Shown one piece after another: positions 17,794 to 25,764 of a DNA stretch of 64,000 nucleotides. The stretch is from assembly GCA_964491265.1 (NCBI GenBank), contig CAZBFP010000008.1, positions 62,001 through 126,000 of the forward strand, read 5' to 3'. The first letter of the stretch is position 1. Every line of letters begins with the position of its first letter. The translations under genes were made by a program, and so were the position numbers. A model generated the notes under the pieces. That model searched no databases. It was not told the origin of the DNA and saw nothing but the letters and a program-made list of their open reading frames with translations. The stretch is from JBBAGC01 sp964491265. Its GTDB lineage: Bacteria > Spirochaetota > UBA4802 > UBA5550.

Positions 17794-17805
17794 TTCAGCT
17801 CTTTC
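17778..17805. terminator. Hairpin shared by the convergent ftsH and recG ends
   Basis: A perfect 12-bp inverted repeat (17778-17789 and 17794-17805, loop TTAG; arm GAAAGAGCTGAA) covers the last four codons and stop of ftsH and reaches the recG stop codon. It could stop both transcripts, although only a short T-run follows on each side. Confidence 0.6.
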
Positions 17806-19894
17806 AGGAAAGTATTTCCAGAATTCTTTTACTTCGTAACCCTTTCATAAATTCTGAAATGTGAGGATTATCAATTTTTCCTGTTTCAGAATTTATCGGG
17901 GGGTGTTTCTTTATTATTTGATCAACTTCTTTTTTCGCGCTTTTTATAATATCCATATCCCGCGCTAAATCAGTGAATTCGAAATCTGAAAGACCATGCT
18001 GTTTTGTCCCTACAAGCTGACCGCTCCCTCTCATTTTAAGATCAAGTTCGGAAATTGAAAATCCATCTGAATTTTCTGTTAATATTCTGATTCTCTCCTG
18101 AGCTTCTATGCTGATATTATCAGGATGAATAAGGATACAGAATGATTTATGTTCTCCACGGCCGACACGGCCTCTCAGCTGGTGTATCTGGGCAAGTCCG
18201 AATCTCTCGGCATGATGTATAACCATAACATTGGCATTAGGTATGTCAATACCCACCTCAATCACTGTAGTAGATACCAGAATATCAATGTCGCCTTTGC
18301 GGAATAAATCCATTATTTCATCTTTCTGATTCTGCGAGAGTCGTCCATGTATCAGTGCAGTCCGGTGCTGTGGGAAAACATTTTCTTTAAGAGTCACATA
18401 TGTTTCCTCTGCAGATTTCAGATCGACTTTTTCAGACTCCTCAATAAGGGGGAGTACATAAAACACCTGTCTCCCCTGGCTTATATACCTGGAAATGGAA
18501 TTATAAATCCCTTTAATGCGGCTTTCGGGAAATGATAGAGTTTCAATAATATTTCTGTTCAGCGGTTTCTGACGAAGATAGGATACATCCATATCCGCGT
18601 AGAGAGTCATGGAGAGAGACCTGGGAATAGGTGTGGCTGTCATTACAAGCAGATCTGTATCTTCACCCTTTGACCTGAGTTTTGCTCTCTGCTCAACTCC
18701 GAAACGGTGCTGTTCGTCAATTATTATATAGGCAAGATCCCTGAACTTAAGTCCTGACTGAATGAGGGCGTGCGTTCCTATTACAATATGTGTCTCTCCT
18801 GTTGAAAGAGATGCATATACTTTATCCTTCTCCTTTTTCTTCATACTTCCGGACAGTAGCTCACATTTGACAGATGGAGGGAGGAGTTTGAGCGCTGTCA
18901 TGTAGTGCTGAGATGCAAGAATTTCTGTAGGTACCATAATAGCTGCCTGTCTACCTGCTGAAACAGGAATAAGTGCTGAAGCCAGGGCAATTACTGTTTT
19001 GCCAGTGCCTACATCACCCTGGAGCAGTCTGTTCATAGGTACAGTGGATCCCAGGTCTTCTGTAATCTCCTCCAGTGCCTTTTGCTGGTCTCCTGTGAGG
19101 TCAAATGAAAGTTCTGCAATAAAAGCCTTTAGAAGTCCTGTATCGAAGCCTGTGGATGGTTTTGAAGCCCTGTTTGATATCATTATCCTTGAAACAGCCA
19201 TATAGTACTGCATAAAAAAAACTTCATTAAATGCAAGGCGTATGCGGCATTTTTCTATATGCTCAAAAGTATCGGGGTAGTGAATACCTGAAATTGCCTG
19301 TTTCAGCGGAAGCATATTATATTTCTTCAGTATATTGCTGTCTAATGGATCGGTAATCATTTCTCTGTAAAGATCAAGAGCGGATCTTATAAGTCTGCGG
19401 AAACCTCTTGAATCGAATCCCGATTTTCTAAGGGTTTCAGAAGAGCGGTAAAGCGGTATTATTCTCCCGGTGTTTATTGATTTATATTCAGAATTATCAT
19501 CAAGGAAATCGAAATCGGGGTGGACAATCTGTTTGCCGCGGAATACCTTAATTACTCCGGAAAAAAGAATAAATTCACCAGGTACAAATATTTTTTCGAA
19601 AAAGCTGAGTCCGGCAAAAAAAATTCCAGCAAGAGTATCTGTACCATCAGTAATTTCAACACGGAGCATTCTTCGACGGGCAGGTACAATTTTTACAGAT
19701 ACAATTGTACCTGCCACGGTAACTTCATCTTCAGCAAATGTATCAATTATCCTTTTTATAGAGGACCTGTCAAGATACCTCCGGGGTGCGTAATAAAGGA
19801 GATCTTCCACAGTTACAATTCCCGCTTCTTCTTGAAGAACCCGCCCTTTTACAGGTCCTATCCCCTTAATTGAGGTTACAGGAATAGTATGCAA
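17804..19894 (-). CDS. recG: ATP-dependent DNA helicase RecG
   Basis: A 696-residue helicase that regresses stalled forks and processes branched DNA. N-terminal wedge/OB domain (about residues 55-150, including TVAGTIVSV and LFSGVIKV), then helicase domains with Walker A GDVGTGKT (293-300), DEQH (393-396), TATPIPR and QLRGRVGRG. The C-terminal RecG signature SDLDLKMRG-like (ISELDLKMRGSGQLVGTKQHG) is present. The start codon is TTG at 19894, with AGAGGA five bases upstream overlapping the end of the previous gene. Confidence 0.97.
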   Translation of the reverse strand: MHTIPVTSIKGIGPVKGRVLQEEAGIVTVEDLLYYAPRRYLDRSSIKRIIDTFAEDEVTVAGTIVSVKIVPARRRMLRVEITDGTDTLAGIFFAGLSFFEKIFVPGEFILFSGVIKVFRGKQIVHPDFDFLDDNSEYKSINTGRIIPLYRSSETLRKSGFDSRGFRRLIRSALDLYREMITDPLDSNILKKYNMLPLKQAISGIHYPDTFEHIEKCRIRLAFNEVFFMQYYMAVSRIMISNRASKPSTGFDTGLLKAFIAELSFDLTGDQQKALEEITEDLGSTVPMNRLLQGDVGTGKTVIALASALIPVSAGRQAAIMVPTEILASQHYMTALKLLPPSVKCELLSGSMKKKEKDKVYASLSTGETHIVIGTHALIQSGLKFRDLAYIIIDEQHRFGVEQRAKLRSKGEDTDLLVMTATPIPRSLSMTLYADMDVSYLRQKPLNRNIIETLSFPESRIKGIYNSISRYISQGRQVFYVLPLIEESEKVDLKSAEETYVTLKENVFPQHRTALIHGRLSQNQKDEIMDLFRKGDIDILVSTTVIEVGIDIPNANVMVIHHAERFGLAQIHQLRGRVGRGEHKSFCILIHPDNISIEAQERIRILTENSDGFSISELDLKMRGSGQLVGTKQHGLSDFEFTDLARDMDIIKSAKKEVDQIIKKHPPINSETGKIDNPHISEFMKGLRSKRILEILS

Positions 19895-19895
19895 A

Positions 19896-20210
19896 TTATT
19901 CCTCTTCTGCTATATACCAAACAGAATCGGGCAGCTGGACATACTTTCCTTCTTTTGTGTAGAAAAAAGTATAGTTCCGTTCATCAGCCCATGAGGTTAT
20001 TTTTTTTACTCCGGTCCATCGTTTTACAATTTTACCATCGAAACCGAATACTGTGACAGTAAGGTTTTGTCCTGTAATTGTTTCAATTTTACGCTGAGTG
20101 ATATTTTTCTGCTCATAGGTAAAATAGTATTTAAAGTAAATAAAACCGGCGCCAATTGATAAAATCAGCAGGAGTACCAGAAAGATTTTAAATTTTGTTT
20201 TTAATCTCAT
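19896..20210 (-). CDS. Small membrane-anchored protein of unknown function
   Basis: A 104-residue protein with one N-terminal hydrophobic span (about residues 8-28) after a Lys/Arg-rich start, so the C-terminal ~75 residues should be outside the cytoplasm. That part is strand-rich: LTVTVFGFDGKIVKRW, then TFFYTKEGKYVQLP and VWYIAEEE. I do not recognise the family. AAGGAG seven bases before the ATG overlaps the end of the ThiF-like gene, and its own tail carries the recG ribosome site, so the three genes are coupled. It may be lineage-specific. Confidence 0.75.
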   Translation of the reverse strand: MRLKTKFKIFLVLLLILSIGAGFIYFKYYFTYEQKNITQRKIETITGQNLTVTVFGFDGKIVKRWTGVKKITSWADERNYTFFYTKEGKYVQLPDSVWYIAEEE

Positions 20211-20223
20211 AATTCAGCTCCTT

Positions 20224-20940
20224 TCAGCTGCAGTAAGTGCATGAGGGATTTTTAGTAATATTCACACGGGTAAACTCCATTGTTTTACCATCAACAAAGA
20301 GAATTGTATTCTTTAGATTAGTACCTGTTCCTGTAATATACTTAACAGCTTCAAGGGCCTGCATGGAACCGAGAATTCCGGCAGTAGCGCCGATAATTCC
20401 CGGATTCTTATTCTCCGCATCAGAATGAACAAAACAGCCAAGACATGGAGTTTCACCCGGTTTCAGGAATGTAATCTGACCATAATATTCCGATACACCC
20501 GCATGGATAAGGGGAATCCCCATTGCGAGTGACATGCTGTTTAGAATAAAACGGCCTTTGAAATTATCAAGGCAGTCTATAATAATATGAGCGGATTTTA
20601 TTCTGTCAATAGTTTCATCAGTGAGGGGTGTGTCAATACAATTGATCTTAACAGTGCTGTTCAGTTCCCTGATTCTTTCAGCTGCTGTAAAAACTTTGCT
20701 TTTCCCCACATCGCTTTCTCTGTAAAGAACCTGCCTGTTGAGATTTGAAACGGAAACTGTGTCAAAATCGCAGATAGTGAATTCACCGATACCTGCGGCA
20801 GCAAGATTAAAAAGAACAGGGCTTCCAAGTCCTCCAGCTCCTGCAACAAAGACATGAGCTGATGTGAGCCTCTCCTGTGTCTCCTCGCTCCACTCTTTTA
20901 TTGCAAGATGCCTTGCGTATTTTCCATATTTATCGTGCAT
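20224..20940 (-). CDS. ThiF/MoeB/HesA-family adenylyltransferase
   Basis: A 238-residue E1-like enzyme that adenylates the C-terminal Gly-Gly of a ubiquitin-like sulfur carrier (ThiS, MoaD or similar). Seen: GAGGLGSPV nucleotide loop (about 34-42), DFDTVSVSNLNRQ with the key Asp, Asn and Arg, DCLDNFKGR, and two zinc-binding pairs, CLGC and the C-terminal CTYC. No carrier gene, moaE or thiG is nearby, so thiamin and molybdopterin roles cannot be separated. The length matches MoeB without a rhodanese domain. Confidence 0.9.
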   Translation of the reverse strand: MHDKYGKYARHLAIKEWSEETQERLTSAHVFVAGAGGLGSPVLFNLAAAGIGEFTICDFDTVSVSNLNRQVLYRESDVGKSKVFTAAERIRELNSTVKINCIDTPLTDETIDRIKSAHIIIDCLDNFKGRFILNSMSLAMGIPLIHAGVSEYYGQITFLKPGETPCLGCFVHSDAENKNPGIIGATAGILGSMQALEAVKYITGTGTNLKNTILFVDGKTMEFTRVNITKNPSCTYCS

Positions 20941-21266
20941 TAATTTCTCTTTTATATTATAATAATGAATGATACTGTTTAAAAAAATAATTATTATTCA
21001 TTTGTCAAATTATTATTAAACAGGTATTTGATTACTTTATTGTTAACTGCGAAAATAGAGAATGTTATTATAAAAAACGTTTCTGAATTGCTGCTGAAAT
21101 AATCAGTTCAATTATTTCTTTATGACTTGAGGTTGACTTTTTTACGGTATTTATAGACAATGTATTTATTGTTGCAGTTGTATTTTTTTCTTTCTGATTG
21201 TCTATTCAGGAAGAGCTTTAATCTGCATAGTAAGTGTTTTTGAATTATAAACAGGAGATTTATTAT
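20941..21266 (+). promoter_or_regulatory. Long AT-rich leader upstream of the NifX-like gene
   Basis: This 326-base gap holds no tRNA or convincing small gene. A promoter-like pair TTGACT (21133-21138) and GACAAT (21156-21161) has a 17-base spacer. The -10 box is part of a 9-base inverted repeat, ATAGACAAT (21153-21161) with ATTGTCTAT (21197-21205). A second pair, CTGTTTAA (20975-20982) and TTAAACAG (21016-21023), lies nearer the divergent ThiF-like gene. The repeats could be regulator sites or simple AT-rich coincidence. Confidence 0.35.
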
Positions 21267-21626
21267 ATGAAAATCGCATTACCATCAAAAGGAACAATGA
21301 TAGATGATCACTTCGGACACTGTGATCATTTTACAGTTTTTACACTTAATGAGAATAAAGAAATCATTCAGGAGGAGAAGGTCCAGTCACCTGCAGGATG
21401 CGGCTGCAAATCGAATATTGCAGAAACACTTGCTCAGCTGGGAGTAAAGGTGATGCTTGCGGGGAATATGGGTGGCGGAGCTGTGAATGTTCTGGCTGCC
21501 AGCGGCATAGAGGTGGTGAGAGGCTGCTCAGGAGATATAAGGAGCGCTGCGGATAATTGGATCAATGGAACTTTGACAGATTCAGGAAAAGGGTGCAGCG
21601 GTCATGGCCATGAGTGTGTACACTGA
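21267..21626 (+). CDS. NifX/NifB-type dinitrogenase cofactor-binding domain protein
   Basis: A 119-residue single-domain protein of the Nitro_FeMo-Co family (RNase-H-like fold). Seen: the start KIALPSKGTMIDDHFGHCDHFTVF, split pattern typical of the family, CGCKSN after a variable loop, and VMLAGNMGGGA. The tail GCSGHGHECVH has Cys and His that could bind metal. No nif genes are here; stand-alone members occur in many anaerobes and probably bind or sense an Fe-S or metal cofactor. The ATG at 21267 has AGGAG nine bases upstream; the open frame 33 bases earlier is not used. Confidence 0.88.
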   Translation: MKIALPSKGTMIDDHFGHCDHFTVFTLNENKEIIQEEKVQSPAGCGCKSNIAETLAQLGVKVMLAGNMGGGAVNVLAASGIEVVRGCSGDIRSAADNWINGTLTDSGKGCSGHGHECVH

Positions 21627-21716
21627 GATTCAATAGCGCCTCTGCTGTTTGACGGATCACAGGTTCAAGCGGAATAATTACTAATAAATGCGGGGGTAAC
21701 TCCAGGGAGGATTGCA

Positions 21717-21821
21717 ATGGCTAAGGGGAAAGATAAAGCAAAAAGTGAAGTGAAAAAAAAGCCTGAAAAAACATTAAAAGAGAAGAGAAAAGAGAAACAG
21801 GAGAAGACTCCGAAAAAATAA
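21717..21821 (+). CDS. 34-residue lysine-rich small protein
   Basis: A short reading frame below usual size limits. It starts ATG-GCT-AAG, has GGGAGG seven bases upstream, and encodes 34 residues of which nearly half are Lys, with Glu, Lys and Pro making up most of the rest (it begins MAKGKDKAKSEV and ends EKTPKK). There is no hydrophobic core, so it should be disordered and highly basic. It lies 90 bases after the NifX-like gene and is followed by a good terminator. The ribosome site and the terminator argue for translation; composition alone would not. Function unknown. Confidence 0.5.
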   Translation: MAKGKDKAKSEVKKKPEKTLKEKRKEKQEKTPKK

Positions 21822-21876
21822 TTATATTTTCTGTCCTGAGCAGGCAGAGAGAGCCCCGGAACTTTTTCTTTAACAA

Positions 21877-21905
21877 AAAAACCCCTGATTAAATCAGGGG
21901 TTTTT
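21877..21905. terminator. Intrinsic terminator, likely bidirectional
   Basis: Arms 21877-21890 and 21892-21905 are perfect reverse complements (AAAAACCCCTGATT) with U-runs on either strand. It can end the NifX-like/small-peptide transcript on the plus strand and the tRNA transcript on the minus strand, being only four bases past the tRNA-Tyr 3' end. Confidence 0.85.
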
Positions 21906-21908
21906 AGC

Positions 21909-21990
21909 TGGTGAGGGAAGGATTCGAACCTTCGAAGGCTGCGCCGACAGATTTACAGTCTGTTCCCTTTGGCCGCTCGGGAACCTCACC
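21909..21990 (-). tRNA. tRNA-Tyr (GTA)
   Basis: An 82-base class II tRNA on the minus strand. The acceptor GGTGAGG pairs with CCTCACC, the anticodon stem-loop reads ACTGTAAATC with anticodon GTA, a long variable arm follows, and the T loop GGTTCGAATCC is canonical. Discriminator is A; the bases after it are GCT, so CCA is not encoded. It lies 12 bases downstream of tRNA-Thr in the same direction. Confidence 0.96.
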
Positions 21991-22002
21991 GGGTTGTTAA
22001 AG

Positions 22003-22075
22003 AGCTGGCGAGAGGAATTGAACCCCCAACAAGCTGATTACAAATCAGCTGCTCTACCGATTGAGCTACGCCAGC
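22003..22075 (-). tRNA. tRNA-Thr (TGT)
   Basis: A 73-base tRNA on the minus strand: acceptor GCTGGCG/CGCCAGC, D arm with AGCTCAATCGGTAGAGC, anticodon loop TTTGTAA giving TGT, and T loop GGTTCAATTCC. The discriminator is T and CCA is not encoded. The Thr-Tyr order matches the widespread thr-tyr-gly-thr-tuf tRNA operon, but here only these two are present before a terminator. Confidence 0.96.
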
Positions 22076-22090
22076 TTAGCAACGGGAATA

Positions 22091-22141
22091 CAGATAATTT
22101 TATATGACATAACTGTCAAACTATTTTTTTAAAATAGTTTG
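22091..22141 (-). promoter_or_regulatory. Promoter of the tRNA-Thr/Tyr operon with overlapping inverted repeat
   Basis: Reading the minus strand, TTGACA (22114-22119) is followed after 17 bases by TATCTG (22091-22096), which places the RNA start about nine bases before the mature tRNA-Thr. An 11-bp perfect inverted repeat, CAAACTATTTT (22117-22127) and AAAATAGTTTG (22131-22141), overlaps the -35 box. It could be an operator or an UP-like AT element. Confidence 0.55.
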
Positions 22142-22308
22142 ATATTTTTTTAACAGTAAATAAATTGTTCATATAGTTGCACTTCTCTGCGCTGCAGGAA
22201 AGGCGTAGTTATGATTTTACCGGTTTTTGACCGGGCATTAATATTTATATTGCATCATTTTATCGGATATTAATATTTTTTCATGACTTAATGAGTTTTT
22301 TTATTGTC

Positions 22309-22339
22309 TTGACAGATAGCTTTCTTTTATTGATATAAA
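22309..22339 (+). promoter_or_regulatory. Promoter of the tolC-adaptor-ATPase operon
   Basis: TTGACA at 22309-22314 is followed by GATATAAA at 22332-22339 (17-base spacer to GATATA, 19 to TATAAA). RNA would begin around 22347, giving a leader of about 27 bases before the ATG. The rest of the 298-base gap to tRNA-Thr holds only the tRNA promoter. Confidence 0.5.
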
Positions 22340-22373
22340 GAGTTAAGTGGAATTTTAAAAAATACGGGTGCTG

Positions 22374-23738
22374 ATGAAATCCAGGAAAATAATAATTTTA
22401 TCTGTCCTTCTCTATATTGTTTCAGGGTTAAGTGTTGATGCTTTTTCAAGGGCTATTACCATTGAGGAGTGTATAGACATCGCTCTACAGAATCATCCTG
22501 ATGTTTTTGTATCAATCGAAGATAATAAAAAAAGTATCTCTAACTACATAGCTGCAGTTTCAGCCAGCAGTGTTTTAATTAATGGTGAGCTAAAAACAGT
22601 TGAGTATGCTAAAAAAGACTCCAATGCTAATACCGCATTCAGTATTCCGGGACAGGATACTGATGTGGGGCTCTTTGCCGGACTTACTGTTGTATACAAT
22701 CTTTACGATGCGAGAAAGGATATAATTTCTGAATCTGCTAAAGTAAACATTGATATTACTAAAATCAATAAACAGCGATCGATGGATAGGCTTACACTTG
22801 ATGTTAAGAAGGCTTACTACGGTTATCTTCAGTCTAAAAAAACACTAGAACTGCGTGAAGAGATTTACGAAAAAAATCAGAAAAAAGCTAATCTTGCCCG
22901 GCTTCTTTTTGAAAACGGGTCAAGACCAGTACTTGATGTTACAAAGGCTGAGCTTGATCTTGCAGATGCTCAGCTTCTTCTGGAAAAAGCCAGAAATAAT
23001 GAAATAAAAATGAAGCTTAGTCTCTTTTATTCTATGGGACTTGAAGAGGAAGGCGTTGTAGATATCAGCCCTGTAGATAGGGAGGATCTCCCTGAACTGA
23101 AATTTACCGTTGATGAGCTTTATAAGCTTGCAGATATTTATAACCCGATGATAAGAAAAACCAAGCTTGAAAAGAGAATTGCACGGCTAAAGATTTCACA
23201 GGAACAGGCAAATCATTTTCCCAGGGTTGATTTTATTCTTGGTCTGGGATATGAAAACCAGAAATTAACAGGTGGAGATAATTTTTCTGAAAATTTTAAA
23301 GGTGACAACTGGAGTCCTGCTTTTCATGGAATGATTAAAGCATCTGTTCCTGTATATTCAGGCGGAAGAACATCCGCTATGGTTGATTCTGCTACAAGTG
23401 ATTTTAATATACTATCTCTGCGGGAGAAGGAAATACTCACAGGTACAAAAAACACAATCAGGGATAATGTAAGAAGTCTTGATGAAATACAACGTCAGAT
23501 TGAGCTTTCCATTCTTATTAAAGAGAATGCTGAAAGGCATCAGCTCCTTGCTCAGAGAAGTTATGAACATGGCATCGGCTCTCTCATGGAGCTACAGGAT
23601 GCAGAACTCAGTGTAATCAGGGCAAGACTTGGTCATATGGAGGCAAGATATTCCTATCTCCTGACTATGGCATCGCTTGCAAATACAATCGGTATTGGAG
23701 AGGAAGCAATATGTATAGACCGGGCAGAAACGCGATAA
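22374..23738 (+). CDS. TolC-family outer-membrane efflux protein
   Basis: A 454-residue outer-membrane channel protein. A signal peptide (to about residue 25, ending VDAFS) is followed by AITIEECIDIALQNHPDV, the usual OEP start, then two helical repeats with LDVKKAYYGYLQSKKTLELREE and NGSRPVLDVTKAELDLADAQ, and a second copy with a GGRTSA loop and GIGSLMELQDAELSV. This is the standard two-fold alpha-barrel repeat of TolC. I use the ATG at 22374 rather than the GTG six bases earlier. The next gene, an adaptor, begins inside its last codons. Confidence 0.92.
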   Translation: MKSRKIIILSVLLYIVSGLSVDAFSRAITIEECIDIALQNHPDVFVSIEDNKKSISNYIAAVSASSVLINGELKTVEYAKKDSNANTAFSIPGQDTDVGLFAGLTVVYNLYDARKDIISESAKVNIDITKINKQRSMDRLTLDVKKAYYGYLQSKKTLELREEIYEKNQKKANLARLLFENGSRPVLDVTKAELDLADAQLLLEKARNNEIKMKLSLFYSMGLEEEGVVDISPVDREDLPELKFTVDELYKLADIYNPMIRKTKLEKRIARLKISQEQANHFPRVDFILGLGYENQKLTGGDNFSENFKGDNWSPAFHGMIKASVPVYSGGRTSAMVDSATSDFNILSLREKEILTGTKNTIRDNVRSLDEIQRQIELSILIKENAERHQLLAQRSYEHGIGSLMELQDAELSVIRARLGHMEARYSYLLTMASLANTIGIGEEAICIDRAETR

Positions 23739-24793
23739 CTTATGTTATTGCTGCCGTTTTAATTGTTTTTATTTTTTTTATGGTTAAAGGCTGCGGTAAA
23801 AGCGGAGAAAAAACATATCATTTTGACAAAGTTACACAAGGCGATGTTAAAAAAACAATTGCGGTTACTGGTGATATTAGCATTAGTGATCCTGTAACTG
23901 TATTCAGTAAAATTTCCGGTATAGTTATTAAAAAACATATTGATTATAATCAAAAAGTTTCAAAGGGACAAATTCTTATGGAAATCGATTCTTCCGCCAT
24001 TGACCAGAGAATTCAGAGAATGTCGGGGCAGCTCGAAAGTGCCCGCCTTGAGTTGATGTCTGCAAAGTCAGACCTTGAAGGTAAAGAAATTCTTCTCAAG
24101 GATAATCTGATTTCCCGCCGGGCATTTGAACAGTCTGAAATTCATTACCGAAGAGTTTCTATCAACTATAATCAGATTAAAAGTGATTATAATCTGTTAA
24201 GAAAAGATAGGGAAGATGCAAAGGTGTATTCCCCGTCATCTGGTATTGTAATAAATATATATCGTGATGTTGATTCAAGCGTTGGTGTTAATACGCCGCT
24301 TGTTCTTTTGGCAAAAAACCTGAAAGAAATGATTCTAACGATAAGTGTCGATGAGTCTGATATCGGGCATATTAAAGAAGGTCAAAAGGTAGTCTTTTCC
24401 GTAAGCGCATTCCCTGAAAAAAAGTTCCATGGTTCAATAAATCAGATATATATGAATCCCATATCAAGTGGTGGAATTGTAAAATATCAGTCTATAGTTA
24501 TTTGTGATAATGAAGAGCTTCTTCTGAAGCCTGGTATGACTGCTACAGCGACTGTTGTAATTGATGAGAAGGAGAATGTTGTCCGTGTTCTTAACCAGGC
24601 TTTTATGATAACACCGGATGATGAAAAAGTCCCTGAGGGAGGTAAGCGTATTGTATGGGTAAAATCGGGTCCTGTTGGGAAGCCCTATAAAGCGGCTGAA
24701 GTTAAAACAGGCCTTGCTGGTGATCTTTATACAGAGATCGTTTCAGGTGTCAAAGAGGGTGAAGAAGTTCTTATCCGGATAAGAGAGAAGTAG
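23711..24793 (+). CDS. Periplasmic adaptor (HlyD/MacA-like membrane fusion protein)
   Basis: A 360-residue membrane-fusion protein linking an inner-membrane transporter to TolC. An N-terminal anchor (about residues 9-26) precedes a barrel-sandwich (biotinyl-lipoyl) half with VFSKISGIVIKKHIDYNQKVSKGQILMEID, split pattern, a coiled-coil hairpin (about 95-165), the returning half with VYSPSSGIVI, a beta-barrel (SVDESDIGHIKEGQ) and a membrane-proximal domain ending in VKEGEEVLIRI. It resembles MacA. GAGGA upstream of the ATG; it overlaps tolC by 28 bases. Confidence 0.9.
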   Translation: MYRPGRNAITYVIAAVLIVFIFFMVKGCGKSGEKTYHFDKVTQGDVKKTIAVTGDISISDPVTVFSKISGIVIKKHIDYNQKVSKGQILMEIDSSAIDQRIQRMSGQLESARLELMSAKSDLEGKEILLKDNLISRRAFEQSEIHYRRVSINYNQIKSDYNLLRKDREDAKVYSPSSGIVINIYRDVDSSVGVNTPLVLLAKNLKEMILTISVDESDIGHIKEGQKVVFSVSAFPEKKFHGSINQIYMNPISSGGIVKYQSIVICDNEELLLKPGMTATATVVIDEKENVVRVLNQAFMITPDDEKVPEGGKRIVWVKSGPVGKPYKAAEVKTGLAGDLYTEIVSGVKEGEEVLIRIREK

Positions 24794-24814
24794 GACTGCG
24801 TTTAATAAACAATA

Positions 24815-25543
24815 ATGAAAAACAAAATAATTGAAATAAAGAATCTTGTAAAGATTTATAACCTTAGTGAGGAAGTGAGTGTTCAGGCTCTCAAGGGGGT
24901 AAGTGTCGATTTTTTCAGGGGGGAATTTATTGCCATAATGGGGGCTTCCGGCTCAGGTAAGTCCACATTTATGAACGTTTTGGGTTTCCTGGATACACCT
25001 ACTTCAGGTGTATATCTCCTTGATGGTATTGACGGAAGTGCACTGAACCATGATCAGAAAGCTGAAATAAGAAACAGGAAAATCGGGTTTGTTTTTCAGG
25101 GATTTAACCTTCTTTCAAGAACAACTGCAATGGAAAATGTGGAATTACCTCTTTTTTACAAGGGGGGATTCTCTTCCCTTGAGCTTAACAAAAAAGCAAA
25201 AGAAATGCTCGACCTTGTAGGTCTTTCCGGCCGGTATCACCATCATCCTAATAAGTTATCGGGAGGGGAGCAGCAGCGGGTCGCAATTGCAAGAGCACTT
25301 ATAAATGATCCTGCAATTATACTTGCTGATGAGCCTACAGGTAATCTCGATTCTAAAAATACTGAAGATATTATGAATCTTTTTACAAGGCTTAACCGTG
25401 AAACCGGGATTTCAATAATTATGGTTACCCATGAATCTGATGTTGCGGAGTACACTGACCGTAAAATTCTTTTTAAGGATGGCGAACTGATTGATGACCA
25501 GCCTGTAAAAAAGAAAAAAAGTGTATCAAAAAAAAATAGATAA
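24815..25543 (+). CDS. ABC transporter ATPase, MacB/LolD type
   Basis: A 242-residue ABC ATPase with Walker A GASGSGKST, Q-loop FVFQGFNLL, signature LSGGEQQRVAIARAL, Walker B IILADEPTGNLD and H-loop VTHE. The VQALKGVS and NVELPL patterns are those of the LolD/MacB/FtsE group, which works with FtsX-fold permeases in lipoprotein or drug export and mechanotransmission. The tail is Lys-rich (VKKKKSVSKKNR). No permease follows: the next gene is xerD after 221 bases. The ATPase is not fused to a membrane domain either, so its partner must be encoded elsewhere. Confidence 0.93.
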   Translation: MKNKIIEIKNLVKIYNLSEEVSVQALKGVSVDFFRGEFIAIMGASGSGKSTFMNVLGFLDTPTSGVYLLDGIDGSALNHDQKAEIRNRKIGFVFQGFNLLSRTTAMENVELPLFYKGGFSSLELNKKAKEMLDLVGLSGRYHHHPNKLSGGEQQRVAIARALINDPAIILADEPTGNLDSKNTEDIMNLFTRLNRETGISIIMVTHESDVAEYTDRKILFKDGELIDDQPVKKKKSVSKKNR

Positions 25544-25613
25544 TTATACTCCATCCTCTCAGTCTTTTCCCGCATTAATTGTTCCTGTGCCATAAAGCTC
25601 TTTTTTTTAAAAA

Positions 25614-25660
25614 ATTATGTCTTTTTTCTAATAAAACAATCTATTATATTAAGACATAAT
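25614..25660. repeat. Inverted repeat in the gap before xerD
   Basis: ATTATGTCTT (25614-25623) and AAGACATAAT (25651-25660) are perfect reverse complements 27 bases apart in an AT-rich 221-base gap. The repeat follows the ATPase gene and lies about 100 bases before xerD. It may be a regulator site or a loose terminator stem. Confidence 0.35.
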
Positions 25661-25764
25661 ATAGGGTTACCGATATAGTAAATGTACTTATTATCTTCAA
25701 TCAATCATTCCTGGTAAACATTATTGGACGTGGAGGGTAGTAAAACTAATACAGGGGTAATCCG

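Noticed and set aside
21234..21266. Extended N-terminus of the NifX-like protein
   Set aside because: AGGAG before the ATG at 21267 and the typical KIALP start show the extension is not used.
25544..25764. Possible remnant of a permease gene after the ABC ATPase
   Set aside because: All frames are broken by stops and no hydrophobic segments are encoded.
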